Source: Dehalococcoidia bacterium (lineage in GTDB: Bacteria > Chloroflexota > Dehalococcoidia > Lucifugimonadales > Lucifugimonadaceae). From it: DNA of 64,000 bases. A program made the translations under genes and the position numbers. The DNA lies in contig SHXW01000003.1 of NCBI GenBank assembly GCA_009693115.1, positions 1-64,000 of the forward strand, read 5' to 3'. The notes below the pieces were generated by a model that saw only the letters and a list, made by a program, of their open reading frames with translations, ran no database searches and was not told the origin of the DNA. Of this stretch, positions 1-9,264 are shown piece after piece. Each line of letters starts with the position of its first letter. Position 1 is the stretch's first letter.

Positions 1-154
1 CATCCCGACCGTCGTGCCGCGGCGTCTGCAAAGAAGCAGCAGCGCCTTCAACCACCCTCATCCTGCCTGCTGCCCTCACCCGGACGTGGCGCGCCCCGGC
101 GGGATTGACGTAACCTTCCGCGCTGACATCACTCTCTCTCGCGCCTGAGGCGCG

Positions 155-178
155 CCCTCCCCCATCGAGGGGGAGGGG
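155..178. repeat. Short palindromic repeat, family D
   Basis: CCCTCCCCC and GGGGGAGGGG flank the 5-nt loop ATCGA. Nearly the same palindrome recurs at 4202-4226 and 38370-38392. It sits just upstream of the first gene. The rest of 1-206 holds only a possible fragment of repeat family C at the window edge; I see no gene there. Confidence 0.6.
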
Positions 179-206
179 ATTTCTTGCAGTTCATGGAGGA
201 CCCCAA

Positions 207-1859
207 ATGCACTTCGACATCCTGATCGCTGGCGGCACTGTGATTGACGGCACCGGGAAAAAGGGCGTCAGGGCGGACGTCGGCATCAAGGGCAGGACCG
301 TCGCCGCCATAGGCGATCTGTCTGGCAGCAGCCCCTCATCGCGGTCAAGCGGCTCGTCAGGCGGCGCCACAACAGCGGACGTGGAGCAGGCCACCGCGGA
401 CCGGGTCATTGACGCCCGGGGCCTGATCGTTTCGCCGGGGTTCATAGATGTGCACGCCCACTCCGACGGAGCGCTGCTCATAGACGGCCAGCACGCCAAC
501 GGGATCAGGCAGGGCATCACGACGGAGATCATCGCCCCGGACGGCATCACCTACCCGCCGCTGCCGCCTGCCAAATACAAGGCGCACCGGCAGTACCTGT
601 CGGGCATTCTGGGGCTGCCGCCCGAAGACCTCGACATGTCCTCCATGGAGGCGGCGCGCAAGAACTATCACCATAAGACGTCCTGCAACGTGGCGGCGTT
701 CCTGGGCCACGGCCCGGTGCGCATGAACATCATGGGCATGGCGGACAAGCCGATGCGCGGCAAGGACATGGACCGGGCGAAGGCGCTTGTCCGGGAGAAC
801 ATGGCGCAGGGCGTGGCGGGGTTTGCCACGGGGCTTTCGTACTACCCGCAGTCATATTCGGACTCACTGGAGCTTGTCGAACTTTGCAAGGTGGTGAAGG
901 AGTTCGACCTGCCCCTCTCCATCCACACCCGCGACCACAACACGGAGCGTGCGTTCCTCGGCGGCGGCATCAACGAGGCGCTGGAGTTGGGCCGCAAGTC
1001 CGGCGTGAAGGTGCACATAGAGCACTACCGCACGTCGGCAGCCACCGCAGGCCAGGTGGAGAAGATACTGGAGCCGATCGAGAAGGCGAAGCGGGACGGC
1101 GTGGACGTGACGCTAGAGACCTACCCCTACCCCGTGGGGTCGAGCTTCCCTCCGGCCTTCTACCCCGGCTCGTGGCAGGAGGGAGGCGCGAGCGAGATCC
1201 TGAAGCGCCTGGCCGACCCCAGGTTGAAGAAGCAGTACATCACCGACCTTGAGAAGCGCCCGATGCGCGGCACCATGGCCGGGAACCTGTGGACGTGGAT
1301 CGGCTCGGAGAAGAACAAGCACCTCGAAGGCATGGCCTGGGACGAGGTGGCGAAGGAACGGGGCGTCTCCGTCACTGAGATGGTGTGGGACGTGATGCTG
1401 GAGGAGGGACTCACATGCGGGTTCCGCGGCGTGCCGCCCGCAAGCACGCGCCTGTGGCGGCAGGTGGAGGCGGACGTGATGACGCTGCTGGCGCGCCCGG
1501 ACTACATGATCGGCTCGGACGCAATACCCATCGGGGGGCTGCCGCACCCACGGGCCTACGGCTGCTTCCCGCGCGTGGTGGGCCGCCTGCGCCGACGTCT
1601 GGGCTACCCGCTTGAACAGGTGGTGCAGCGCGTGACGCAGAACCCCGCTGAGAGGTTCGGCCTGAAACGGCGCGGGGTGCTGAAGAAGGGCAATTTCGCA
1701 GACATCGTGGTGTTCGATGCCGAAAAGATCACCGACAGGTCATCGTTCGAAGACCCGAAGGTGCACCCCGAAGGCATCCCGTTCGTGATCGTGAACGGCA
1801 AGGTGGCCGTTGACCACGAACGCGTGACAGGCGTGCTGGCGGGCGAAGCAGTGCCGTGA
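207..1859 (+). CDS. N-acyl-D-amino-acid deacylase-like amidohydrolase
   Basis: This is a 550-residue metal-dependent hydrolase of the amidohydrolase superfamily, D-aminoacylase-like branch, expected to act on N-acyl-D-amino acids or related amides in the cytosol. The beta-sandwich start (ILIAGGTVIDGTG) leads to the metal motif FIDVHAHSD (His83, His85), then SIHTRDHN and VHIEHYRTS histidines and the late MIGSDAIP aspartate. The C-terminal PAERFGLKRRGVLKKGNFADIVVF segment is typical of the family. A GGAGGA ribosome site lies 7 nt before the ATG. Two oddities: a Ser/Gly-rich insertion at residues 41-53, and Asp112 (EIIAPDG) where classical D-aminoacylases have a metal-ligand cysteine. The true substrate is therefore unsure. 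Confidence 0.85.
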   Translation: MHFDILIAGGTVIDGTGKKGVRADVGIKGRTVAAIGDLSGSSPSSRSSGSSGGATTADVEQATADRVIDARGLIVSPGFIDVHAHSDGALLIDGQHANGIRQGITTEIIAPDGITYPPLPPAKYKAHRQYLSGILGLPPEDLDMSSMEAARKNYHHKTSCNVAAFLGHGPVRMNIMGMADKPMRGKDMDRAKALVRENMAQGVAGFATGLSYYPQSYSDSLELVELCKVVKEFDLPLSIHTRDHNTERAFLGGGINEALELGRKSGVKVHIEHYRTSAATAGQVEKILEPIEKAKRDGVDVTLETYPYPVGSSFPPAFYPGSWQEGGASEILKRLADPRLKKQYITDLEKRPMRGTMAGNLWTWIGSEKNKHLEGMAWDEVAKERGVSVTEMVWDVMLEEGLTCGFRGVPPASTRLWRQVEADVMTLLARPDYMIGSDAIPIGGLPHPRAYGCFPRVVGRLRRRLGYPLEQVVQRVTQNPAERFGLKRRGVLKKGNFADIVVFDAEKITDRSSFEDPKVHPEGIPFVIVNGKVAVDHERVTGVLAGEAVP

Positions 1860-2010
1860 CCAGCCCTGCCCAGCGCTGAGGAATATGGGATCAGGGGGAG
1901 AGGGTCGAGGAAAATACCCTCTCCCCAGTCCTTTCGCGGAGGTCAGTGACGAGGTTGATAGAGGGCGAGGTGGCCACCCCGCCCTCTTCTTTTTTGATGG
2001 CGCGGGTCGT

Positions 2011-2571
2011 TCAGGCCGTGCGCCGGGACGTTTTCTTTGATGCCGCCGCCGCGGAACGCCTGAGACGGGCTGTCGCCGATGGGGCGCGGCGGACAGGCGT
2101 GACTTCGACGATCATCTCGATTTCGATGGGGATGTTCTCGAACACGGATGTGATGCCCACTGAGGAGCGGGCGTGGCGCCCGGCCTCGCCAAAGACCTCA
2201 TGGAGGAAGTCGGACGCCCCATTGGCGACGAGGGGCTGCTGCCGGAAGTCAGGCGTGGAGTTGACCAGGCACAGGAGCTTGACGATCTGCTTCACGCGGT
2301 CAAGGTCGCCGATGTGGCCCTTGAGAGTCTGCAGCATGTTGATGGCGACCAGCTTCGCGGCATCCTGCGCAGCTGGTATTGAAATTCCCTCGCCCAATCG
2401 TCCCGAGACCCACGTGCCATCGGCCCTCCGCGGGCCATGCCCTGAGACCCAGACGAGGTTGCCAACCTGTCGGCAACCGATGAAGCTGAAGGCCGGCTTG
2501 GGTGAGGGTTTCAGTTCGATGCCCATCTTCTTCAACTTGGCTTCGATCTTCATTTCCTGCTCCAGTGTCAT
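2011..2571 (-). CDS. RidA/YjgF-YER057c-UK114 family protein
   Basis: This 186-residue protein begins with a helical segment (TLEQEMKIEAKLKKMGIELKP) and continues with the RidA-like core (FIGCRQVGNLVWVSGHGPRR, then IGDLDRVKQIVKLLCLVNSTPDF). It resembles the Atu1372/SO_1960-type subgroup with an N-terminal helix. RidA proteins hydrolyse reactive enamine/imine intermediates; this subgroup is less well defined. The last 25 residues are an Arg/Ala/Ser-rich basic tail not expected for the fold. It lies on the same strand as the flavin amine oxidase-like gene that starts at 3985, and imine-producing oxidases are natural partners of RidA proteins. That link is inferred from position only. Confidence 0.8.
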   Translation of the reverse strand: MTLEQEMKIEAKLKKMGIELKPSPKPAFSFIGCRQVGNLVWVSGHGPRRADGTWVSGRLGEGISIPAAQDAAKLVAINMLQTLKGHIGDLDRVKQIVKLLCLVNSTPDFRQQPLVANGASDFLHEVFGEAGRHARSSVGITSVFENIPIEIEMIVEVTPVRRAPSATARLRRSAAAASKKTSRRTA

Positions 2572-2764
2572 GCGTGCGTGAAATTGATGCGCAAACCTTG
2601 ATGGTGCGAACGGCGCGGGTGCATTGTGGACTAATCCGGTGCCGGTGATGCAGGCGTGCGGCAGCGGCCCACTCCCCCGGCCCTCTGCCGCCGGTGGAAG
2701 GGCTTCCGTGCTGGGCTGTCCGGCCTGGCACGGAGCGAGCGGGTGTATCGCCGTTCAGGGCCGT

Positions 2765-3985
2765 TCAGGTTTTTGAGGATGGGAACCGGCCCACGTTGAA
2801 CAGCGATATGTCGTGCCTGGTCCGGCCGTCCAGCGCGAGGTCGGCCAGTATCTCGCCCATCGCGGCGGCGAACTTGAAGCCGTGGCCGGCGCATGGGCTG
2901 CCGATGACGACCTGTTTGTGCACCGGGTGCAGGTCCACGATGAAGTGGAAGTCAGGGGTGTCGGTGTACATGCAGACGGCCGCGCCGATGTGCCGGCCCG
3001 CCGCGTCAGGGATGTATTTCTGGAGGGCGGCGCGCATCTCGTCAGCTTCCTGCGGGGAGACGGTGCGGGCCGCGCTGCCGGGCGGGCTGTCTGGATCCAT
3101 GTCCACGCCCATGTGGTGGAAGGCGACTTTGAAGCCGTCGCCAAAGTTGGCCTGACAGTAGAAGAGCCTGCCCGGCTCGAACTCCCAGGAGTTGTTCGGG
3201 CAGTTCGCAGGCAGGAACGCAGTGGCGTTGCGGGCAGGCTCGAACCAGTGCAGCACCTGCCGTTCGATGCGCAGCGGCAGTGTCAGGCCCCCCTGTGACT
3301 GCGCGCCCTGTGCTTGTTGAAGTGCCTCGCCGGACAGATCCCCGGCGCCCAGCACCTTCGGCAGCCATGCGCCAACAGTGAGGACGAGCCGGTCCGCCGT
3401 GTACGCCCCCTTCGGCGTCCTGACCTCCACTCCCCCGCCCGGCGATGCCTTCCACGACAGCAGCGGCTCGTCAACGTGCAGGTCCGCGCCCGCCTCCGCA
3501 GCCAGTTTCAGATGGGCGGATATGCACTTTTCCGGAAAGAGCGCGCCGTTGTCTGGTTCAAACACGCCAATCATGCCGTCTGTTGGCCGAAAGACGGGCC
3601 AGCGCTTGCGTATTTCCGCCGCGGTCATCGGCTCATGGGGGAGCCCATAGGCCCCGGCAGAGCGCATGATGCCCGCCAGGCCGGGGCTGCCCTCCGGTCC
3701 CATGGAGATCCCCCCCGTGATGCGCAGCAGGCTCTCTCCGCTCTCCCGTTCAAGTTCACGCCAGAGCTGCATGGCGCGCTGGACTATCGGCACGTACGCG
3801 GGGCCTTCGGAGTACGCGGTGCGGATGACGCGGCCCCTGCCGTGGGACGACCCGCGGGCGTGAGGGGGCCGGAACTGGTCGAAGCCGATGACGCGCTTGC
3901 CACGCTTCGCAAGGTGGTACGCCGTCGCGCTGCCGTGCGCCCCGAGCCCTGCGACGATGACGTCTGCCTTAGTGTTGGATGACAT
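2765..3985 (-). CDS. solA: Sarcosine oxidase-like FAD-dependent amine oxidoreductase (MSOX family)
   Basis: A 406-residue DAO-superfamily flavoenzyme, likely oxidising an N-methylated or secondary amino acid to an imine. The Rossmann motif GLGAHGSATAYHLAKRG begins near residue 13 and is followed by GSSHGRGRVIRTAY, characteristic of monomeric sarcosine oxidase. Near the C terminus, AVCMYTDTPDFHFIVD contains the cysteine that covalently binds FAD in MSOX. I start at the ATG at 3985, immediately before the dinucleotide fold. The open frame extends further upstream, but that part translates repeat DNA. The exact substrate cannot be told; N-methyltryptophan oxidase and pipecolate oxidase share this architecture. 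Confidence 0.87.
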   Translation of the reverse strand: MSSNTKADVIVAGLGAHGSATAYHLAKRGKRVIGFDQFRPPHARGSSHGRGRVIRTAYSEGPAYVPIVQRAMQLWRELERESGESLLRITGGISMGPEGSPGLAGIMRSAGAYGLPHEPMTAAEIRKRWPVFRPTDGMIGVFEPDNGALFPEKCISAHLKLAAEAGADLHVDEPLLSWKASPGGGVEVRTPKGAYTADRLVLTVGAWLPKVLGAGDLSGEALQQAQGAQSQGGLTLPLRIERQVLHWFEPARNATAFLPANCPNNSWEFEPGRLFYCQANFGDGFKVAFHHMGVDMDPDSPPGSAARTVSPQEADEMRAALQKYIPDAAGRHIGAAVCMYTDTPDFHFIVDLHPVHKQVVIGSPCAGHGFKFAAAMGEILADLALDGRTRHDISLFNVGRFPSSKT

Positions 3986-4050
3986 GGTGGATTTCACCCT
4001 CTCGATTTCACCCTCTCCCCCTCTACCCTCATGAGGGTTTGAGGGAACGA

Positions 4051-4106
4051 GACCCACGCCCTGCGACCCGCTTTCGCAGGTACCCCGTCCCTTGCAGGGA
4101 GAGGGG
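4051..4106. repeat. Dispersed repeat family B, copy 1
   Basis: The element contains a 7-bp stem hairpin (CCTGCGA at 4060-4066 with TCGCAGG at 4074-4080), then TACCCCGTCCC and AGGGAGAGGG. Close copies occur at 16768-16822 and, shortened, at 43500-43530. The gap 3986-4226 is almost entirely repeat DNA: this copy, a family C element at 4145-4176 and a family D palindrome at 4202-4226. Confidence 0.75.
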
Positions 4107-4144
4107 AGAAACGTGGCCCTTAGACTACGCTCAGGGCGAGCGTC

Positions 4145-4176
4145 AGATCCCTCGGCTTCGCTCGGGATGAGGGTGG
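4145..4176. repeat. Dispersed repeat family C, copy 1
   Basis: The sequence starts AGATCCCTCGGCTTCGCTCG and ends GGGATGAGGG. Related elements lie at 5975-6015 and 9384-9435, and in reverse orientation at 52600-52660. Confidence 0.6.
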
Positions 4177-4201
4177 TTGCTGACCGCCCGCCCTTCGGGC
4201 A

Positions 4202-4226
4202 CCCTCCACCATCGAGGGGGAGGGGG
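4202..4226. repeat. Short palindromic repeat, family D
   Basis: CCCTCCACC-ATCGA-GGGGGAGGGGG, nearly identical to the element at 155-178. It ends one base before the stop codon of the minus-strand gene at 4227. Confidence 0.6.
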
Positions 4227-5780
4227 TCATCGCGACTTGAGATAGAGGGGCGCGAGGTAGTTGTCAACGGGAGCGAAGTCATCGCGCAAGACGATGGACG
4301 GCTGCGCGCCGAGCCACTTCTGCACGTCACCCTGCGAAACGATGCGGGTGATCGGGACGATGTTCAGCTTGCGGACTGCGCCGAGGCGTATCGTCACTTC
4401 ATCCAGCTCGCGGTCTGATGCCATGACGACGGTTGTTGAACGCTGGTCGAACTCCAGGTCGCCGTTCTGTGTCATGACGTAAACGTGAGGCCAGTTGTCC
4501 TGGAGAGTGCGGACGATGGCCCGCAGGAAGCGTCCCTGCTTCGGCGCATCGACTATGTTCATGGCGTAAATGCCGTCTTCACGCAGGAGGGACTTCACCT
4601 GCGCAGCGAACTCGGTTGTGGTCAGATGCCACGGGACGGACACGTCATTGAAGGCGTCGCCCACCACTATGTCGTACTGACCCTTTGGCCTGTCCGACAG
4701 CTTCATGCGGGCATCATCGTTGAAGGAGACGACGCGTGTGTCAGGGCGGAAGTCCAGGAAGTCGTGCGCCGCTGCCGTCACGGCGGGGTCTATCTCCATC
4801 ACCTCGATCACGCTCTGCGGATAGATCTCTTCCAGATAGCGGGGCATCTCGTACCCTCCGCCGCCAATGAAGAGCGCTCGGAAGTCCGGACGGTCTGAGA
4901 CATAAGCCGCCACGGTCTCAGAGAACAACTTCTGGTAGCCGTATTCGAGGTGCGTAGGGTCGCCGACCTTGATGTAGCTGTGTACGAGCTGGTCAAGCAC
5001 GAGTTCCTTCACTACGTAGCCCTCGACCTCCTTGTCGAACACCCGGATGCAGAAGTAGTTGCTTTCCCGCAGGCAAAGTGATTTCAACGGGTTGCTGAAG
5101 GACGCCGCGATGCCAGCCGCCAGGATGAGCGCGAGGCCCGTGAAGAGCGCGCGCGGCGACCTCCACAACCTGCCCGCCGCAAGGCCGAGCAGGACGAGTA
5201 TGCCCGCCAGGCCGTACACCGTGGCGCGCGACCCAAAGGTCTGCACCAGGAGGAAGCCGGTCAGAAACGTGCCCAGGATGGCCCCGGCGGTGGAGACGGC
5301 GTAGATGCGACCGGCGATCGCGCCAGTCTTTTCGAGGCTGCGCAGCGTGAGCTTTATGACGGTGGGCGAGACCATGGCAAGGATGTATGCGGGCAGGAAG
5401 AAGAGAAGGAGCGTGAGCAGAACGATGCGCAACATGATGGGCAGCGGGCTGATGAGGCCGGGCAGCCAGTTCGCCAGCGCAGGGACGAGCGCGGTGGCGG
5501 CGGCCCCGGCCATGAAGATGATGCCGAGCATCGTGCGGGAGCCCCAGCGGTCAGCGAGCATTCCGCCGACCCAGTTGCCGACGCTTATGCCCGCCAGGAT
5601 GACGCCGATGATGCTCGTCCATGTGTAGACGGATACGCCTATGTGCGGGGCGAGTATCCGCGCCGCGAGGATTTCCAGGACGAGTGTGACCGCGCTCGCC
5701 AGGAAGACGATGGCGTACGGCTCGAGTGCGAGGAGGCGCCCTGCGGCGCCCCGCGATGGCTCAGATGTGGTTGTAGTCAT
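4227..5780 (-). CDS. Membrane-anchored spermidine synthase-like protein
   Basis: A 517-residue fusion of a multi-span membrane domain and an aminopropyltransferase-like Rossmann domain. Residues ~20-210 contain about six to seven hydrophobic segments resembling an MFS half (SVGNWVGGMLADRWGSR is an MFS loop-like motif). Residues ~270-460 hold the spermidine-synthase fold: FIGGGGYEMPRYL, EVMEIDPAVTAAA, FNDDAR and DIVVGDAF. The aspartates that bind amine and decarboxylated SAM are recognisable, but catalysis is not assured, because many membrane-fused homologues are uncharacterised. I prefer the ATG at 5780 to a TTG further upstream. Confidence 0.82.
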   Translation of the reverse strand: MTTTTSEPSRGAAGRLLALEPYAIVFLASAVTLVLEILAARILAPHIGVSVYTWTSIIGVILAGISVGNWVGGMLADRWGSRTMLGIIFMAGAAATALVPALANWLPGLISPLPIMLRIVLLTLLLFFLPAYILAMVSPTVIKLTLRSLEKTGAIAGRIYAVSTAGAILGTFLTGFLLVQTFGSRATVYGLAGILVLLGLAAGRLWRSPRALFTGLALILAAGIAASFSNPLKSLCLRESNYFCIRVFDKEVEGYVVKELVLDQLVHSYIKVGDPTHLEYGYQKLFSETVAAYVSDRPDFRALFIGGGGYEMPRYLEEIYPQSVIEVMEIDPAVTAAAHDFLDFRPDTRVVSFNDDARMKLSDRPKGQYDIVVGDAFNDVSVPWHLTTTEFAAQVKSLLREDGIYAMNIVDAPKQGRFLRAIVRTLQDNWPHVYVMTQNGDLEFDQRSTTVVMASDRELDEVTIRLGAVRKLNIVPITRIVSQGDVQKWLGAQPSIVLRDDFAPVDNYLAPLYLKSR

Positions 5781-6164
5781 ATGAGGGGGCAGGGTATGGC
5801 CGGTACGGCCTGCGGTCAAACGTTCGTGAATGCCCCGCTCTGTTTAGGTATCCTCGGTGCGCTCGCCCCGGGCCCGCCGGAGAGGCCCGCATTGGCATCC
5901 CGAAGCCCCGGCGACGAATACAATGCCTCGCTGACAGCATGGGTATTGCAGGCCAAGGGCGAGCGGAACGAAAGAGATCCCTCGGCCCGGTGCGCCGGGA
6001 CCCGGAATGACACGGTTGCAGACAGGACGCCAACCAGAAGCCAGGACTTCGACCCCATCCCTGACCCTCCCGCGCCCAGGGCGCGCCGGGGGAGAGGGGG
6101 ATTCGGGACTTCACCCTCTCGCCAGCCCTCCCCCACTACCGGGGTAGAGGACTTGGAGGCATAT
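5781..6164. other. Repeat-rich gap between divergent genes
   Basis: This 384-bp gap contains a family C-like repeat around 5975-6015 (AGATCCCTCGGCCCGGTGCG and onwards), a family A repeat at 6059-6100 and a degenerate family D palindrome at about 6127-6150. The plus frame happens to stay open through it, but its translation (ERNERDPSARCAGTRNDTV) is that of the repeats, so I do not call a gene. Confidence 0.6.
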
Positions 6165-7109
6165 ATGGCAAGGCTTGACGGAAGAGTGGCGATAGTGACG
6201 GGCGGCGCGCTCGGCATCGGCGGCGGCACGGCGCGGCGGCTGGCCGCAGACGGCGCGAACGTGCTCATCGTGGACGTTGAGGCCGCGGCTGCGAAGCGCA
6301 ACGCAGACCGCATCAAGAAGGCGGGCGGCAAGGCCGTGTCCATGACCGGCGACGTTTCACAGGAGGCCGTGGCGAAGCAGATGGTGGCCAGGGCGCTGGA
6401 TGAGTTCGGCAGGCTGGACATCCTCGTACAGAACGCCTACGGCGGGGGCGCAGACCGGGCCGGGAGCGCGGTAGAGGTGACGCCGAAGGCCTGGAGGGAG
6501 GGCATGGACCTGCTGGTGGGAGCGCTCTACCTCGGCGCAAAGTTCGCCGTGCCCGCCATGGAGAAGTCAGGCCCGCCCCCCGGCGCGAAGAACATGTGGC
6601 TGCCCGGCAAGCGTCAACTAAAACCCGGCGAGCCGCCCGGGGCGACGCGCGGCGGGCGCATCGTGAACATATCTTCAGTGCACGGCGTGATGATGGCCCC
6701 GCGGGCGCTCATTTACGAAGCGGGCAAGGCGGCGGTGGTCGGCCTCACCCGTCAGATGGCGATCGACTTCAGCCCGCTGGGGATCACGGTGAACGCCATC
6801 GCCCCCGGCCACATAGTGACTGAGCGCGGCCAGACGATGTGGGCCGAGCAGGGCAACGAGGAGGGTTTCCACCTCTTTGAGTTGCAGTACCCGGTGCGCC
6901 GCTGCGGTACGCCGGAGGACATAGCCAACGCCATCGGCTTCCTGTGCTCGGATGACGCCTCGTTCATCACGGGTGTGCTGCTGCCTGTGGACGGGGGCCT
7001 GAGCATCCAGCTGCAGGAGAACATAGTGATGGACCTGCAGGAGTACATGCAGAAGCACCCGAAGCTGAAGACGCATTTCAACCCGCGCGGGCCGTCTACG
7101 AGGAAGTAG
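6165..7109 (+). CDS. Short-chain dehydrogenase/reductase
   Basis: A 314-residue SDR oxidoreductase. The cofactor motif VTGGALGIGGGTA is at residues ~10-22; Asp in VLIVDVEAA suggests NAD(H) preference. The active site is a serine in IVNISSVHG followed by YEAGK (YxxxK), and the C terminus has the usual FLCSDDASFITGVLLPVDGG. An insertion of about 30 residues before the catalytic serine (GAKNMWLPGKRQLKPGE) is longer than in typical classical SDRs. The start is the ATG preceded by GGAGG at 6155-6159; the open frame continues upstream only because of repeats. The substrate is unknown. Confidence 0.88.
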   Translation: MARLDGRVAIVTGGALGIGGGTARRLAADGANVLIVDVEAAAAKRNADRIKKAGGKAVSMTGDVSQEAVAKQMVARALDEFGRLDILVQNAYGGGADRAGSAVEVTPKAWREGMDLLVGALYLGAKFAVPAMEKSGPPPGAKNMWLPGKRQLKPGEPPGATRGGRIVNISSVHGVMMAPRALIYEAGKAAVVGLTRQMAIDFSPLGITVNAIAPGHIVTERGQTMWAEQGNEEGFHLFELQYPVRRCGTPEDIANAIGFLCSDDASFITGVLLPVDGGLSIQLQENIVMDLQEYMQKHPKLKTHFNPRGPSTRK

Positions 7110-7151
7110 TAGCCCGAGCAAGACCCGCTGTCCCATGGGGGCCATGGGGAT

Positions 7152-7976
7152 ATGGAGTCCCAGGAGAGTCAACGGTTGCCCAGAATCATCGCTCTGTACC
7201 GCCACCCGGTGAAGGGGTTCACACCGGAACAAAGGGAGTCGCTTACGGTCATGCCGAACGGCAGGGTTTCGGGCGACCGCGTGCTGGTGTTCAGGTATGC
7301 GGACGCGCCGCAGCCCAATGAGCTGGGGTGGATGCCGAAGGCGAACTATGCCGTGCTGTCCAACACGCCGGGGGTCGCGAAGGCGAAGCTGCATTTCGAT
7401 GAAGCCCGGCAGCGGCTGAGCATTGACTTCGGCCCCGGCGCGCCGGGCGTGGCGGAGGCCGGGCTGGACGAGGAGGGGAGACGCAAGCTGGCGCAGGCGG
7501 TGGCGAGTTTCGCTCTCGCTCAGGAGTTCAGCCCGCTGCACGGCCACCCGGAGAAGCTGCCCCTGAGACTGGTGGGAGACATGGACAGAGAGCACTTCCA
7601 CGATTCGGCTGAGGGCCGGGTGACGCTGTTTTCACGGGAGAGCCTGTGTGCCCTTGGCGAGGCGCTCCATGACCCGGACATGGACGGACGCAGGTTCAGG
7701 GCGAACATCGTGATCGAGGGTGTGAGCGAGTGGGCAGAGCTGGGCTGGGCCGGGAAGCGCGTACGCATCGGGAGGCTGGATTTTGAAGCGGTGAAACCCG
7801 TGGTGCGGTGCGTGGCGACGCACGCCAACCCGGTCACGGGCGAACGGGACTGCGACGTCATGAATACGCTGACGCGCGTCTTCGGCCATGAGAAGCCCAG
7901 CTTCGCAGTGTCACTCGAATGCAAATCAGGCGGCGGTGTTGTACATGTGGGTGATGAGGTGACGGTAGCGGGGTGA
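7152..7976 (+). CDS. MOSC domain-containing protein, YcbX-like
   Basis: A 274-residue protein with an N-terminal MOSC_N beta-barrel (IIALYRHPVKGFTPEQ) and a C-terminal MOSC domain. The segment VVRCVATHANPVTGERDCDV matches the conserved cysteine-containing motif of the YcbX/mARC group. These proteins carry molybdenum cofactor and reduce N-hydroxylated compounds, or act as sulfur carriers. It starts 42 nt after the SDR gene on the same strand, so co-transcription is likely. No ferredoxin domain is attached, unlike E. coli YcbX. Confidence 0.83.
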   Translation: MESQESQRLPRIIALYRHPVKGFTPEQRESLTVMPNGRVSGDRVLVFRYADAPQPNELGWMPKANYAVLSNTPGVAKAKLHFDEARQRLSIDFGPGAPGVAEAGLDEEGRRKLAQAVASFALAQEFSPLHGHPEKLPLRLVGDMDREHFHDSAEGRVTLFSRESLCALGEALHDPDMDGRRFRANIVIEGVSEWAELGWAGKRVRIGRLDFEAVKPVVRCVATHANPVTGERDCDVMNTLTRVFGHEKPSFAVSLECKSGGGVVHVGDEVTVAG

Positions 7977-8073
7977 CGGTAAAGGGGGGCGCAACCTGGC
8001 GATCACAGGTGTTGCCTGTTGAACCGAGATTGTTCCCCTGGCCCTGAGGATCCTCTGCCGACGGCAGGGGGCA

Positions 8074-9264
8074 TTACTCCCGCGGCAGGCCGAGGCCGCG
8101 CTGGGCGATGATGTTGCGCTGGATCTCGCTTGTGCCGGCGAGGATGGGGCCTGAGGTGAAGTAGAAGCGCAGTTTTGTGATGCGGCCATCTAGTCCCGGC
8201 CCTCCGGGAGCGGAGCCGGGCTCAAGCTGGCCGTACATGCCCAGCATCTCGACTCCAAACTCGTGCACGCGCAGGTTGACCTCGCTGCCGAGCAGCTTGC
8301 TCATCGAGGCCTCCATGACCGGGTTCTCACCCTTTGCCTGCCGCCATGCCGCCTCGTAGGTGATGAGGCGTGCCTGCTCGATCTGTATCTCGAACTCGGC
8401 GATGCGGCGGCGCACGTCGGGGTCGTCGGACAGCCGCGCTGCGCCGGGAGCACGACCTGGCGACGACCTTGCAAAGTCCTTCAGTTCGTCCAGGGTGCGT
8501 TGCGCCCAGGCGACATAGTCTATGTTCGCCCGCTCGAAGTTCAGGAGCGCGGTGCCCACGCGCCAGCCGTCGTTCAACGCGCCAACGAGGCCCGTCCTGG
8601 GCACGCGCACATCATCAAACGTGACCTGGTTGAACGAGTGCGACCCCGCCATGTTGATGATGGGGCGCACTGTGATGCCCGGAGTCGTCATGTCCACGAG
8701 GAGCATCGAGATGCCGCGGTGCCGGGGCTCGTCTGGGCCGGTGCGGGCGAGCATGAACATCCACCCGGCCCGGTGGGCGAGGGAGGTCCAGACCTTGCCG
8801 CCGTTGACCACGAAGTGGTCTCCTGCGTCCACGGCGCGGGTCTTCAAAGAGGCCAGGTCCGAGCCGGAGTCCGGTTCGGAGTAGCCCTGGCACCACTGGA
8901 CATCAGCGCGGGCGATGGCAGGCAGGTGTGCCCGCTTCTGCTCGTCCGAACCGAAACTCATCAGGATTGGCCCGATCATGCGGGTGCCGAAACGGTCGTT
9001 GCCCGGCGCGCGACGGTAGGCCATCTCCTCGGCGAAGACGAGGGACATCATGGGCGAGGCGGCCCTGCCGCCGTATTCGACGGGCCACGACATGGTGAGC
9101 CAGCCGCGGCGGGCAAGCTCACGCCGGATGCTCATGGTCAGCGTCCAGTCGGCGTCTTGCGACTCATCGGCGGGGCCCGTCCAGCCGGGCGGGAGGCGCT
9201 CGTCAAGGAAGGCGCGCAGTTCGGCCCTGAAGGCCTCTTCTTCCTGATTGAAGGTGAATCTCAT
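8074..9264 (-). CDS. Acyl-CoA dehydrogenase
   Basis: A 396-residue flavoenzyme introducing a trans-2 double bond into acyl-CoA thioesters. The three canonical regions are present: N-terminal helical domain with AFLDERLPPGW, middle beta domain with QGYSEPDSGSDLASLKT and GGKVWTSLAHRAG, and the C-terminal helical bundle ending GTSEIQRNIIAQRGLG. I place the start at the ATG at 9264; a GTG 21 nt upstream is possible. It converges with the MOSC gene; an imperfect hairpin in the gap 7977-8073 (CTCTGCC/GGCAGGG near 8053-8068) could end both transcripts. Chain-length specificity cannot be judged. Confidence 0.9.
   Translation of the reverse strand: MRFTFNQEEEAFRAELRAFLDERLPPGWTGPADESQDADWTLTMSIRRELARRGWLTMSWPVEYGGRAASPMMSLVFAEEMAYRRAPGNDRFGTRMIGPILMSFGSDEQKRAHLPAIARADVQWCQGYSEPDSGSDLASLKTRAVDAGDHFVVNGGKVWTSLAHRAGWMFMLARTGPDEPRHRGISMLLVDMTTPGITVRPIINMAGSHSFNQVTFDDVRVPRTGLVGALNDGWRVGTALLNFERANIDYVAWAQRTLDELKDFARSSPGRAPGAARLSDDPDVRRRIAEFEIQIEQARLITYEAAWRQAKGENPVMEASMSKLLGSEVNLRVHEFGVEMLGMYGQLEPGSAPGGPGLDGRITKLRFYFTSGPILAGTSEIQRNIIAQRGLGLPRE

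Noticed and set aside
5643-6164. Long N-terminal extension of the SDR gene
   Set aside because: It translates repeat DNA and the opposite strand of another gene; GGAGG before 6165 fixes the start.
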